Below are positions 1 through 9,660 of a stretch of DNA of 64,000 nt, piece after piece. The stretch lies in contig CAMOWU010000005.1 in assembly GCA_946628545.1 (NCBI GenBank), positions 1-64,000 on the forward strand, read 5' to 3'. The stretch's first letter is position 1. Every line of letters starts with the position of its first letter. The DNA comes from an uncultured Bacteroides sp. (GTDB lineage: Bacteria > Bacteroidota > Bacteroidia > Bacteroidales > Bacteroidaceae). Under the pieces are notes generated by a model that was not told the DNA's origin, searched no databases, and saw only the letters and a program-made list of their open reading frames with translations. The translations under genes were made by a program, and so were the position numbers.

Positions 1-28
1 TTTTATTCACATCTAAGAAGGTAATCGA

Positions 29-1018
29 ATGAAGATAGGCAATATAGATTTGGGTTTCCGTCCTGTGATGCTGGCACCGATGGAGGATGTCACCGACAGG
101 GCCTTCCGGCTCCTTTGCAGGAGTTTCGGTGCGTCGATGGTCTATTCTGAGTTTGTCAGCGCCGACGCTTTGATTCGTTCCGTCAATCGCTCGCTCGACA
201 AAATCACCATCAGCGAGGAGGAACGACCCGTGGCGGTGCAGATCTATGGGCGCGATGTGGCGTCGATGGTGGAGGCTGCCCGCATGGTGGAGAGTCAGGG
301 GCGTCCTGATGTCATCGACTTGAATTTCGGCTGTCCGGTGAAGAAGGTGGCAGGAAAGGGCGCTGGGTCCGGCATGCTCAAGAATGTGCCTCTGCTGCTC
401 GAGATCACACGTGCGGTGGTCGATGCCGTGTCACTGCCTGTGACCGTCAAGACCCGTCTGGGATGGGACATGGAGAATAAGATTATTGTGGAACTGGCAG
501 AGCAGTTGCAGGACTGTGGCATCCAGGCGCTCACCATCCATGGCCGCACCCGTAGTCAGATGTACACGGGGGAAGCCGACTGGACCCTTATCGGTGAGGT
601 GAAGAACAATCCCCGCATGCATATCCCTATCATTGGCAACGGGGATGTCACCACTCCACAGAGAGCCAAGGAATGTTTCGACTGTTATGGTGTGGATGGC
701 ATCATGATTGGCCGTGCCTCGTTCGGGCGTCCATGGATTTTCCGTGAAGTGCGTCATTATCTCGATACTGGCGAAGAGGATACTTCGCTTACCCCTCATG
801 CCAAACTCGACATCCTGCGCGAAGAGATCGTCAAGAGTGTGGAGTGTGCGCCCAAAGGCGAGTTGAGCGGCATCATGCACATACGTCGCCATCTGGCCAA
901 TTCGCCTCTCTTCAAGGGTATTCCCGATTTCCGTTCCACCCGCATCCGCATGTTGCGGGCGGAGACCAAAGACGAACTATTCGACATCCTCAACCATATA
1001 GAGCACCATTTCCTGTAG
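29..1018 (+). CDS. dus: tRNA-dihydrouridine synthase (Dus family)
   Basis: 329-aa ORF with Dus hallmarks: LAPMEDVTDRAFR, VIDLNFGCPVKKVAGKGAGSGML, TVKTRLGW, LTIHGRTRSQMYTG, GNGDV. Confidence 0.95.
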   Translation: MKIGNIDLGFRPVMLAPMEDVTDRAFRLLCRSFGASMVYSEFVSADALIRSVNRSLDKITISEEERPVAVQIYGRDVASMVEAARMVESQGRPDVIDLNFGCPVKKVAGKGAGSGMLKNVPLLLEITRAVVDAVSLPVTVKTRLGWDMENKIIVELAEQLQDCGIQALTIHGRTRSQMYTGEADWTLIGEVKNNPRMHIPIIGNGDVTTPQRAKECFDCYGVDGIMIGRASFGRPWIFREVRHYLDTGEEDTSLTPHAKLDILREEIVKSVECAPKGELSGIMHIRRHLANSPLFKGIPDFRSTRIRMLRAETKDELFDILNHIEHHFL

Positions 1019-1038
1019 GGACGCGACGTGTCGCGTCC
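1019..1038. repeat. Short perfect palindrome GGACGCGAC-GT-GTCGCGTCC directly after the dus stop
   Basis: 9-bp arms with a 2-nt centre; the preceding TAG (1016-1018) is the dus stop. Confidence 0.75.
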
Positions 1039-1087
1039 GAATAAGACGACACTTCTATAGGCAGACATGTCATTTCTTTGTTTACTG

Positions 1088-1145
1088 TAGGAGGTGCGGC
1101 ATTCCTGACGAACGTTTTTGTGCGGCAGGAATGCCGCACCTCCTA
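1088..1145. repeat. REP-like palindrome, copy A
   Basis: taggaggtgcggcattcctg (1088-1107) / caggaatgccgcacctccta (1126-1145): 20-bp perfect arms; homologous element at 18094-18155. Confidence 0.85.
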
Positions 1146-1166
1146 TTTGGTACTTCGCGATAAATA

Positions 1167-1204
1167 AAAGGTGGCTATCAACATCTGCGTTGATAGCCAC
1201 CTTT
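1167..1204 (-). terminator. Intrinsic terminator for pnp, possibly bidirectional
   Basis: aaaggtggctatcaac-atctgc-gttgatagccaccttt: 16-bp perfect stem, 6-nt loop, T-rich on the minus strand after the stem; just downstream of the pnp stop. Confidence 0.85.
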
Positions 1205-1232
1205 AAGTTTATGTTTCAGACCTTATGGATGA

Positions 1233-3539
1233 TTACATCAAGTCGTCGAAACTGCTCTTGATACCTCCGTTCTGGTCGTTGCCACCGTCCTGGTTGTGAC
1301 CACCGTCGCGACGTGGACGACGATCGCCGTCACGGCGTGGGCGACGTTCGCCACGCTCGCCACGTTCCTCGCGGCGTGGGCGGGCTGGACGCTCCTGGTA
1401 GCCCTCGGGCTTGTCGATGAGCACACGGTGGGAGAGTTTGAACTTACCCGTCTTGCTGTCGATGTCGAGCAGCTTCACGGAAATCTTGTCGCCCTCCTTC
1501 AGACCAGTTTCCTCTACTGTCTCCAGACGTTTCCAGTCGATCTCGGAGATGTGGAGCAAACCGTCCTTGCCAGGCAGGAACTCCACGAAGCAACCGTAAG
1601 GCATGATGCTGCGAACAGTACCCTCATAAACCTCACCCACTTCTGGGATGGCTACGATAGCCTTGATCTTGGCGATGGCAGCGTCGATAGCCTCCTTGTT
1701 GGGAGCTGATACCTGCACTTTGCCCACACCGTCCACCTCGTCGATGGTGATGGTGGTCTGGGTGTCTTCCTGCATCTGCTGGATGATCTTTCCACCCGGG
1801 CCAATCACTGCGCCGATGAATTCCTTCGGGATGATGATTTGCTCGATGCGTGGTACGTGAGGCTTGAGTTCCGCACGTGGCTCGGAGATGGTCTTCATCA
1901 TCTCGGCCATGATATGCTCACGGCCTGCCTTGGCCTGCATCAGCGCTTTCTCCAGAATCTCATACGACAGACCGTCGCACTTGATGTCCATCTGAGTGGC
2001 AGTCAGACCGTCCTTCGTACCGGTGGTCTTGAAGTCCATGTCGCCGAGGTGGTCCTCATCGCCGAGGATGTCCGACAGCACGGCATATTTGTCCTCTCCT
2101 GGGTTCTTGATCAGACCCATTGCGATACCAGCCACAGGTTTCTTGATGGGCACACCAGCGTCCATCAGGGCGAGAGTGCCGGCGCAAGTGGTGGCCATGG
2201 ATGAAGAACCATTGGACTCCAGCACGTCGGAAACCACACGGATGGTGTAGGGGTAGTCCTCAGGAATCTGTCCCTTGATGCCTCTCCATGCCAGATGGCC
2301 GTGACCAATCTCACGACGACCTACGCCGCGCTGTGCCTTGGCCTCGCCTGTGGAGAAGGGAGGGAAGTTGTAGTGGAGCAGGAAGCGCTGGTAGTAGCGT
2401 TCCAGAGCACCGTCAACCAGTTTCTCGTCCAGTTTGGTACCCAGAGTGGCAGTGGCCAGTGCCTGAGTCTCACCACGGGTGAAGATAGCGCTTCCGTGAG
2501 GACCGGGCAGTGGGCTCACCTCGCACCAGATAGGGCGGATGTCGGTGGTCAAACGACCGTCGAGACGTGTGCCCTCATCGAGCACGCAGCGACGCATGGC
2601 ATCGCGCTCAACGTCGTTGTAGTAGCGGTCGATCATGCCGTTCTTCTCTTCCAGTTCCTCTTCGCTGAGGTCAGCGTGAGCTGCTGCGTATGCTTCTTTG
2701 AAACCGTCGCGGATGGCACCGAAGGCATCCTCGCGGGCATGCTTGTCGCGGTTGCCCTCCTTGGTGATCTGGTAGCACTTGTCGTAGCACTCCTTACGCA
2801 CCTGCTCGCGCAGTTCGTCGTCGTTCACCTCGTGGCAGTATTCGCGCTTCACGTCTGTACCCAGTTCCTTGGACAGCTCTTTCTGCATCTGGCACATGGG
2901 TTTGATGGCATCGTGTGCGGCCTTGAGGGCAGCAAGCAGGTCTTGCTCGCTCACTTCCTTCATCTCGCCTTCCACCATCATGATGTTATCCTCAGTGGCA
3001 CCCACCATAAGGTCCATGTCGGCCTCTTTCAGTTGCTCGAAAGTAGGGTTGATGACAAACTCACCGTTGATTCTGGCCACGCGGACTTCTGAGATAGGAC
3101 CCTCGAAAGGTATATCTGAAGCAGACAGCGCTGCTGAAGCAGCGAAACCTGCAAGTGCATCGGGCATGTCAACACCGTCGGCTGAAAACACAATCACATT
3201 CACATAAACCTCGGCGTGATAGTTGGATGGGAACAGTGGACGCAGGGCGCGGTCCACAAGTCGGCAGGTCAGGATTTCCTCATCGGATGCCTTGCCTTCT
3301 CTCTTGGTGAAACCACCGGGGAAACGACCGGCAGCGGAGTATTTCTCTCTGTACTCCACCTGCAAGGGCATGAAATCTGTACCTGGAACTGCATCTTTGG
3401 CGGCGCAGACAGTGGCCAGGAGCATCGTCTTACCCATGGTAAGCATCACGGCTCCATCGGCTTGTTTCGCCAGTTTTCCTGTCTCAATGCTAATTTCTCT
3501 TCCGTCAGGCAATGAGACCTTCTTTGTAATAACGTTCAT
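1233..3539 (-). CDS. pnp: Polyribonucleotide nucleotidyltransferase (PNPase)
   Basis: 768 aa; two RNase PH domains, KH ([23 protein letters not shown]), S1 ([33 protein letters not shown]) and an Arg/Gly-rich tail. Confidence 0.97.
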   Translation of the reverse strand: MNVITKKVSLPDGREISIETGKLAKQADGAVMLTMGKTMLLATVCAAKDAVPGTDFMPLQVEYREKYSAAGRFPGGFTKREGKASDEEILTCRLVDRALRPLFPSNYHAEVYVNVIVFSADGVDMPDALAGFAASAALSASDIPFEGPISEVRVARINGEFVINPTFEQLKEADMDLMVGATEDNIMMVEGEMKEVSEQDLLAALKAAHDAIKPMCQMQKELSKELGTDVKREYCHEVNDDELREQVRKECYDKCYQITKEGNRDKHAREDAFGAIRDGFKEAYAAAHADLSEEELEEKNGMIDRYYNDVERDAMRRCVLDEGTRLDGRLTTDIRPIWCEVSPLPGPHGSAIFTRGETQALATATLGTKLDEKLVDGALERYYQRFLLHYNFPPFSTGEAKAQRGVGRREIGHGHLAWRGIKGQIPEDYPYTIRVVSDVLESNGSSSMATTCAGTLALMDAGVPIKKPVAGIAMGLIKNPGEDKYAVLSDILGDEDHLGDMDFKTTGTKDGLTATQMDIKCDGLSYEILEKALMQAKAGREHIMAEMMKTISEPRAELKPHVPRIEQIIIPKEFIGAVIGPGGKIIQQMQEDTQTTITIDEVDGVGKVQVSAPNKEAIDAAIAKIKAIVAIPEVGEVYEGTVRSIMPYGCFVEFLPGKDGLLHISEIDWKRLETVEETGLKEGDKISVKLLDIDSKTGKFKLSHRVLIDKPEGYQERPARPRREERGERGERRPRRDGDRRPRRDGGHNQDGGNDQNGGIKSSFDDLM

Positions 3540-3704
3540 CTTAATTGGTTGTAAAAAATATATTTATGCATAAAAATCGTGCAAAGTTACTATTTATTAG
3601 CCACTTCACCATCTGATTTTCCGAGAAAAATGTTTTTATTAACTACTTTTTGCTTTTGAGGGCGTCAATCAGTCGATTTTCAGGAATCAACTCATGTGTC
3701 TTTC

Positions 3705-3753
3705 TTAATTCTTAACTCTTAACTCTTAACTCTTAATTCTTAACTCTTAACTC
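3705..3753. repeat. Heptanucleotide tandem array (TTAAYTC)x7
   Basis: ttaattc ttaactc ttaactc ttaactc ttaattc ttaactc ttaactc, ending 2 nt from the trkH stop codon. Confidence 0.9.
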
Positions 3754-3755
3754 CC

Positions 3756-5216
3756 TTAGTTCTTCATCCAGAAACTGCGGGTGAAGAGAATGACCACTGG
3801 GAAGATTTCCAATCGGCCGATAAGCATGAGGAAAGAGCAGACATACTTGCCCATAGGCGAGATGATGTCCCAGCACTGGGCAGGTCCGAAACGTCCGAGA
3901 GCTGGTCCCACATTGCTGAGGGAGGAGATGGCAATGCTCAAAGCCTCCTCGAAGTTCAGGCCGCAAAACGACAGGGCCAATGTGCCAGCCACGCAGAAGC
4001 CGCCGAACAGAGACAGGAAAGCCAGAAGTGTCTGGCGCATGGACTGAGGGATGATGGCACCGTTGATCTTCACTGGCAGCACAGCACGAGGGTGGAGGAT
4101 GCGGGTGAACTCATTGCGCAGGATGCGGTAGATAATCGACAGGCGGATACATTTCATGCCTCCAGCGGTGGAGCCTGAGCATGAACCAGCGAGCATGACG
4201 ATGAGCAACACGGGGTGAGCCATTGCTGGCCAGAGCATGTAGTCGCAAGAGGCATAACCTGTGGTGGTCTGCAGCGAAACGACTGTGAAGGCTGCCTCGC
4301 GGAAAGAGAGCTCAAGGTTGAAAGGCGTGTGCGGATGCAGGTACATGATGGTGGTGACCACGATGATGGAACCGAAACAGATGGCCAGATAGCATTTGAA
4401 CTCATTGTCACTGAAGATCTTGCCTATCTGCCCTTTGAATAAACACCAATAGAGGAGTGTGAAATTGGTGCCGGAGGCAAACATGAAGAAAGTGATGACA
4501 TACTCTATGGCTGGGGAGTCGTAGAGTACGTGCAACATGGCGGTGTGGGGGGCGAAACCGCCAGTGGCAGTCGTGGTCAGAGCGAAATTCACGGCATCGA
4601 ACAGGCTCATGCCCAGAAGGTAGAGAAGGAGGGTGCAAGAGAAGGTGAGCAAGATGTAGATAGAGGCTATCCATCTGGCAGTCACAGAGATGCGGGGCTG
4701 GATCTTGTTGTGGATAGGACCTGTGGATTCTGCGGCGAAGATTTTCACTTCGCTTTGTCCCACAGAAGGCAGGAATGCCACGGTGAAGAAGATGATGCCG
4801 ATACCGCCTATCCATTGGGTCAGGCTTCGCCAGAAGAGTATGCTGCGAGGTTGTCCGTCGATATCGGCGAGGGCGGTAGCGCCGGTAGAGGTGAATCCCG
4901 ACATGGTCTCGAAAAATGCACCTGCCACATCGGTGAAGGTTCCGGCCACCAGATAAGGTATCATGCCAAGAAGGGAAAAGAGCACCCAGATGGCAGAGAC
5001 GATGAGGTAGCTGTCCTTGCGGCCCACGTTCTCACTGGCGTTACGCCCATAGAGGAACCCAGCGCCTCCTACCACCGCGCAGGCCAGCAACGACCAGACG
5101 AAAGGCATCAGGTCTTCGTGGTAGAAAAGTGCGGAGGCCATGGAGATGAACAGCAGCACAATCTCCACCATCAACAGCATACCTGCACTTTTGGATATGA
5201 CTCGCCAATTGATCAT
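3756..5216 (-). CDS. trkH: TrkH-type potassium uptake membrane protein
   Basis: 486-aa polytopic protein; SGFTSTGAT, TTTATGGFAPH, QTTTGYASCDY and GSCSGSTAGGMKCIR motifs. Confidence 0.93.
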   Translation of the reverse strand: MINWRVISKSAGMLLMVEIVLLFISMASALFYHEDLMPFVWSLLACAVVGGAGFLYGRNASENVGRKDSYLIVSAIWVLFSLLGMIPYLVAGTFTDVAGAFFETMSGFTSTGATALADIDGQPRSILFWRSLTQWIGGIGIIFFTVAFLPSVGQSEVKIFAAESTGPIHNKIQPRISVTARWIASIYILLTFSCTLLLYLLGMSLFDAVNFALTTTATGGFAPHTAMLHVLYDSPAIEYVITFFMFASGTNFTLLYWCLFKGQIGKIFSDNEFKCYLAICFGSIIVVTTIMYLHPHTPFNLELSFREAAFTVVSLQTTTGYASCDYMLWPAMAHPVLLIVMLAGSCSGSTAGGMKCIRLSIIYRILRNEFTRILHPRAVLPVKINGAIIPQSMRQTLLAFLSLFGGFCVAGTLALSFCGLNFEEALSIAISSLSNVGPALGRFGPAQCWDIISPMGKYVCSFLMLIGRLEIFPVVILFTRSFWMKN

Positions 5217-6568
5217 CTGAAATATTTTTCGAGTTTCTTGAGGGTGTTCTCCACACAGAAGGCCACTACGCGGTCGCCTTCTTGCAGTTGGGTCAGACCG
5301 TTGACCAGCATGCTCTGCCCGTTTCGCATCATTCCTCCAAGGTTCACCCCCTTGGGCAGGGAGAGGTCCTTGATGGGTTTGCCCGTCACCTTTGAGTTGG
5401 CTTTGACCATGAACTCAGCCACTTCTGCTTCTGCCACGTTGAGCATCTTCACCGAATTCACGTCGGCTTTCATCAGCATGCGGTAAATATGGCTGGCGGC
5501 AATGGTTTTCTTGTTGATGATGGTGCCTACATCCAGGTCTTCCGCCATCTCCAGGTAGTCCATGTTCTCCACCTGGGCAATGGTGCGCCGGATGCCGCGC
5601 CTGCGGGCAGATACACAGGCCAGAATATTCTCGTCGTCGTTTTCTGTCAGGGCGATGAGTGCGTCGATATGGTCGAGGCCTTCATCCTCCAGCAACTGGA
5701 GGTCGTGGCTGTCGCCACACATCACCAGAGTGCCCTCACGAACCACTTCACTGATGTGTTGGCATCGCTCCTCGTCGGGCTCGATGATCTTGATGTTCAC
5801 GTTCTTGGGAAAAGACCAGCTGGCGCGTACGGCCAGTTTGCTTCCACCGATGATCATCACATCGCGGACGTCGGGGTAGGTGGGATTGTCCTTGCCGGTG
5901 AGTACCTTGATATGTTCGATGTCGTTGCGGAGCACCATGAAGAACACCAGGTCTTCGTTTTTGATGACCTCTTCGCCATTAGGGCTGATGGTTTTGCTGC
6001 CGCGCTTGATGGCCACCACATGGAACTTCCTGCCTGCTGAGGCAGCCACTTCTTTGAGTTTCTTGCCCACGATGGGTGCCTCACGGTGCATTTTCACGCT
6101 CAGCAGCACCAGTTCTCCGTTGTTGAATTCCCACCATTGCCTCACCCACGTGTACTGGCAGGAGTCGGCAATCTCTTTTCCTGCCAGCATCTCGGGGTAG
6201 ATGAGTGAGCTGATGCCCACGGTGTCATTGACAAACACGCCATAGTTGGCGGTTTTCATGTACTCGAAGTTGTCGATGCGGGCCACGGTCTTTTTCGCAC
6301 CCAGTTGGTGGGCGAGCATGCAGCAGGTGATGTTCAAGCTCTCAAAGGGTGTGACTGCGATGAAGAGGTCGGCCTTATCAACATTGGTATGCTTGAGGGC
6401 TTTGATGGAGTTGGGCGACGAGTGGTAGGTCATGATGTCGAATTCTGAACCCACCTTGCTCAGCTTAGTCTCGTCGGAGTCGATGAGCACTACATTGAGA
6501 TGCTCCTTCGACAGCAACTTCGCCAAATGGGTGCCTACTGCTCCCGCTCCTGCTATTACGATGTTCAT
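5213..6568 (-). CDS. trkA: TrkA peripheral K+ channel subunit (tandem RCK: NAD-binding + TrkA_C)
   Basis: MNIVIAGAGAVGTHLAKLLS plus a second Rossmann repeat (VMIIGGSKLAVRAS); its stop overlaps the trkH start by 4 nt. Confidence 0.95.
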   Translation of the reverse strand: MNIVIAGAGAVGTHLAKLLSKEHLNVVLIDSDETKLSKVGSEFDIMTYHSSPNSIKALKHTNVDKADLFIAVTPFESLNITCCMLAHQLGAKKTVARIDNFEYMKTANYGVFVNDTVGISSLIYPEMLAGKEIADSCQYTWVRQWWEFNNGELVLLSVKMHREAPIVGKKLKEVAASAGRKFHVVAIKRGSKTISPNGEEVIKNEDLVFFMVLRNDIEHIKVLTGKDNPTYPDVRDVMIIGGSKLAVRASWSFPKNVNIKIIEPDEERCQHISEVVREGTLVMCGDSHDLQLLEDEGLDHIDALIALTENDDENILACVSARRRGIRRTIAQVENMDYLEMAEDLDVGTIINKKTIAASHIYRMLMKADVNSVKMLNVAEAEVAEFMVKANSKVTGKPIKDLSLPKGVNLGGMMRNGQSMLVNGLTQLQEGDRVVAFCVENTLKKLEKYFR

Positions 6569-6610
6569 AAGCCTTCGGTGTCTTTGTCTTTTTTTCCTGA
6601 TTCTTGATGA

Positions 6611-6672
6611 GGGTCCTTAAGGTCGTTAACGTCCTTAGGGTCTTTAAGGTTTTTAGGGTCCTTAGGGTCTTT
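6611..6672. repeat. Nonanucleotide imperfect tandem array (CTTARGGTC-like)
   Basis: gggtc cttaaggtc gttaacgtc cttagggtc tttaaggtt tttagggtc cttagggtc ttt; overlaps the last codons and stop of dxs. Confidence 0.8.
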
Positions 6673-8590
6673 CCATGCCAGCAGCTTGGACGATGGCTGC
6701 GGTCAAGTGTTCGGCGTCCATGCCAAGAAGCGACCTGAGTTGTGGCACGGTGCCTTGTTCCACGAACGAGTCGGGTAGGCCGATCATTTTGATGTCGGGG
6801 TGGAAACCGTGATTGTTCATGTATTCCAATACTGCCGAACCCAGTCCGCCTTTCAGTGCTCCGTCTTCTACAGTCATCACTTTCTGGTACTGGTTTCCCA
6901 CTTCCTCGAGCAATTCCTCGTCGATAGGTTTGAGGAAGCGCATGTCGTAATGGGCCACGCTCAGACCTTCGCCCGCACACTGTTCTTCGGCCATCTGTAT
7001 GGCCTTGGCCACTTCCACGCCTATGGGCCCAAGGGTCAGTATAGCCAGTTGCTTTCCTTCTTTCAGTTTCCGACCCTTGCCCACAGGCACTTCCTCAAGT
7101 GGGCAGCGCCAGTCTTCCACAGAGCCGCGTCCACGAGGGTATCGGATGACAAACACCCCTTTGTCAGGTAGTTGCGCCGTAAACATCAGTCGTCTCAGTT
7201 CCCGCTCGTTGTAGGGCGATGCGATGGTCAGATTGGGAATAGGACGTAGGAAAGCCAAGTCGAAAGCCCCATGATGGGTGGGACCGTCTTCGCCCACAAT
7301 GCCCGCTCGGTCCAGGCAAAGAACCATGTTGACGTTCATGATGGCGGCATCGTGGATGATATTGTCGTAGGCGCGTTGGCTGAACGAGGAATAGATGTTG
7401 CAGAAAGGCATCATGCCGTCTTTAGCCAGACCGGCGGAGAAGGTCACGGCATGTCCCTCGGCGATGCCCACATCGAAGGTGCGGTTGGGCATTTCCTTCA
7501 TCATGATGTTCATCGAGCACCCTGATGGCATGGCGGGGGTGATGCCCACAATCTTGTTGTTGGCCTTAGCCAGTTCCAAAAGGGTTTCGCCGAAGACATC
7601 CTGGAACTTGGGTGCCTTGTTTTTCATGCTCTCGGGCGACTCCAGTCGTTCGCCCGACTCATAGTCGAACTTGCCTGGGGCATGCCATACCGTGGCGTTG
7701 GCCTCAGCAGGGGCATAGCCCTTGCCCTTGACTGTGCAGATATGCAGCATCTTCGGACCCTTCATGTCCTTGATGACATTGAGGATTCTCACCAGTTCCA
7801 CCACGTCGTGCCCGTCGGCCAGTCCGAAGTATCGGATATCCATGCCTTCAAACATGTTCTGCTGACGGATGAAGAAAGTCTTCACGCTGTTGTTGAAGCG
7901 GAGGATGCTTTTTCTCAAGTTCTCCGTCATGATGCCCCAGCTCGACAACTTCCGCGACACACGGTAGCGCAGCGAGTTGTAGGTGGTGTTGGTGGTCAGT
8001 TTGAGCAGGTACTTGCGCATACCGCCAACACTGTTGTCTATCGACATGTTGTTGTCGTTGAGGATGATGAGCATGTCGTTGGGAATCACTGCTGTGTTGT
8101 TGATGCCCTCGAAAGCCAGTCCACCGCTCATGGCGCCGTCGCCTATCACTGCCACAACATGACGTTTCTCTTTCTTCAGCCTGGCGGCCACTGCCATGCC
8201 CAGGGCGGCGGAGATGGAGTTGGAGGCATGACCTGCCACGAAAGCGTCGTATTCGCTCTCCTCGGGGTAGGGGAATGGATGTATGCCGCCTAATTTGCGG
8301 TTGGTGCAGAACGACTTGCGCCTGCCTGTCAGTATCTTGTGCCCGTAAGCCTGATGCCCCACGTCCCAAACGATGCGGTCGTAGGGAGTATTGAATACAT
8401 AATGAAGAGCAACCGTCAGTTCCACCACTCCAAGGCTTGAAGCCAGATGGCCTGGATTGTTGGCCAGTTCCTCCAAGATGTCTTTCCTCAGTTCCTCGCA
8501 GAGTTTTGGCAGTTCTTCCACTTTCAAAAGACGCAAGTCTGACGGGTAGTCTATCTTCGATAAAAGTTCAAATTCAGAATTTTCTACCAT
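6662..8590 (-). CDS. dxs: 1-deoxy-D-xylulose-5-phosphate synthase
   Basis: [50 protein letters not shown] motifs. ORF runs to 8614; the ATG at 8590 ([16 protein letters not shown]) is the likelier start. Confidence 0.96.
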   Translation of the reverse strand: MVENSEFELLSKIDYPSDLRLLKVEELPKLCEELRKDILEELANNPGHLASSLGVVELTVALHYVFNTPYDRIVWDVGHQAYGHKILTGRRKSFCTNRKLGGIHPFPYPEESEYDAFVAGHASNSISAALGMAVAARLKKEKRHVVAVIGDGAMSGGLAFEGINNTAVIPNDMLIILNDNNMSIDNSVGGMRKYLLKLTTNTTYNSLRYRVSRKLSSWGIMTENLRKSILRFNNSVKTFFIRQQNMFEGMDIRYFGLADGHDVVELVRILNVIKDMKGPKMLHICTVKGKGYAPAEANATVWHAPGKFDYESGERLESPESMKNKAPKFQDVFGETLLELAKANNKIVGITPAMPSGCSMNIMMKEMPNRTFDVGIAEGHAVTFSAGLAKDGMMPFCNIYSSFSQRAYDNIIHDAAIMNVNMVLCLDRAGIVGEDGPTHHGAFDLAFLRPIPNLTIASPYNERELRRLMFTAQLPDKGVFVIRYPRGRGSVEDWRCPLEEVPVGKGRKLKEGKQLAILTLGPIGVEVAKAIQMAEEQCAGEGLSVAHYDMRFLKPIDEELLEEVGNQYQKVMTVEDGALKGGLGSAVLEYMNNHGFHPDIKMIGLPDSFVEQGTVPQLRSLLGMDAEHLTAAIVQAAGMERP

Positions 8591-8611
8591 TATAGAATTT
8601 TTATAGCCTTG

Positions 8612-8647
8612 CAAAATTACGAAATTAATTGGAAATATTTAATTTTG
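8612..8647. promoter_or_regulatory. Divergent overlapping promoter region (dxs / GSCFA)
   Basis: TAATTTTG (TAnnTTTG) on + at 8640-8647 and on - at 8619-8612. No clear -33 TTTG at canonical spacing. Confidence 0.5.
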
Positions 8648-8667
8648 CAGTGAATAATTCCACATTT

Positions 8668-9660
8668 GTGAACTTTTATACCGAAATAAAGATAGGCAAA
8701 AGCCCTTTTGGCGTGTGTCATACCGACAGGATCCTTGTTCTTGGTTCATGCTTCGCCGACCATATCGGACGACGTTTGAGCGAGAATAAGTTCAGTTGTG
8801 TGGTCAATCCTTTTGGAACGCTCTACAATCCCTTCTCCATCCTTTCGGCAATGAAGATGATGGCTCAGGGCAAGGTGTTCACTCCGTTCGACCTCTTCCA
8901 ATCCCAAGGGTTGTGGCATAGCTGGGCTCACCATGGTTCCTTCTCATCCACTTCGGTCGAGGAGAGTCTGAAGATGATGAATGACGCCATAGAACAGGCG
9001 CGCGGGCAATTGCGGAAGTTGGATGTGCTCATCATCACCTACGGCACGGCCTGGGTCTATCGACTCGCCCAAGAGCCTGAGGTCGTGGTGGCCAACTGCC
9101 ACAAAGAGCCCGAAAAACGCTTTCTGAGAAGTATGGAAAGGGTAGATGCATTGGCGTCGTGCATGCGTCAGACGCTGGCGGTGGCGCGCGCCATCAGGCC
9201 GCAACTGAAAGTCATCTTCACCGTCAGCCCGATACGCCATCTGCGCGACGGACTGCATGCCAATCAGCTCAGCAAGTCAGCTTTGTTGCTGGCTGTCGAT
9301 GAGGTGGTGGCCGGTGACAACAGGCTTAACCACTACTTCCCTTCCTACGAGATCATGATGGATGAGTTGCGCGACTATCGCTTCTACGACGACGATATGG
9401 TCCACCCCTCCAGCAAGGCAGTGGAATACATTTGGGAACGCTTCTCCTCCACCTATTTCAGCCAGCAGACACTTGGCTTGATGAAGGATTGGAAAAGCAT
9501 TGCGCTCGGACTGGCCCACCGTCCCTTGCATGCTGACACTGATGCCTACCGGCAGTTTCTGGAATCGCTACTCGAAAAAATCACCAATATAAAAAAACAG
9601 CATCCTTATTTGGATGTGGAGAAAGAACTAAAATTATGCAATACAAGATTGGAGATATAG
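8668..9660 (+). CDS. GSCFA-domain protein
   Basis: ILVLGSCFADHIGRRLSENKFSCVVNPFGTLYNP. The ORF-track start 8629 is a TTG that overlaps a promoter-like TAATTTTG; GTG at 8668 (M/VNFYTEIKIGKSPF) is more likely. Confidence 0.85.
   Translation: MNFYTEIKIGKSPFGVCHTDRILVLGSCFADHIGRRLSENKFSCVVNPFGTLYNPFSILSAMKMMAQGKVFTPFDLFQSQGLWHSWAHHGSFSSTSVEESLKMMNDAIEQARGQLRKLDVLIITYGTAWVYRLAQEPEVVVANCHKEPEKRFLRSMERVDALASCMRQTLAVARAIRPQLKVIFTVSPIRHLRDGLHANQLSKSALLLAVDEVVAGDNRLNHYFPSYEIMMDELRDYRFYDDDMVHPSSKAVEYIWERFSSTYFSQQTLGLMKDWKSIALGLAHRPLHADTDAYRQFLESLLEKITNIKKQHPYLDVEKELKLCNTRLEI

Noticed and set aside
2295-3092. 265-aa plus-strand ORF opposite pnp
   Set aside because: Antisense to pnp, whose identity is certain; Val/Leu/His-rich composition typical of shadow ORFs.
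9636-9660. 25-nt overlap of GSCFA end and MurF-Alr start as a frameshift or fusion
   Set aside because: Each ORF has an intact family-specific terminus; simple translational overlap, and the MurF-Alr fusion itself is known in Bacteroidetes.
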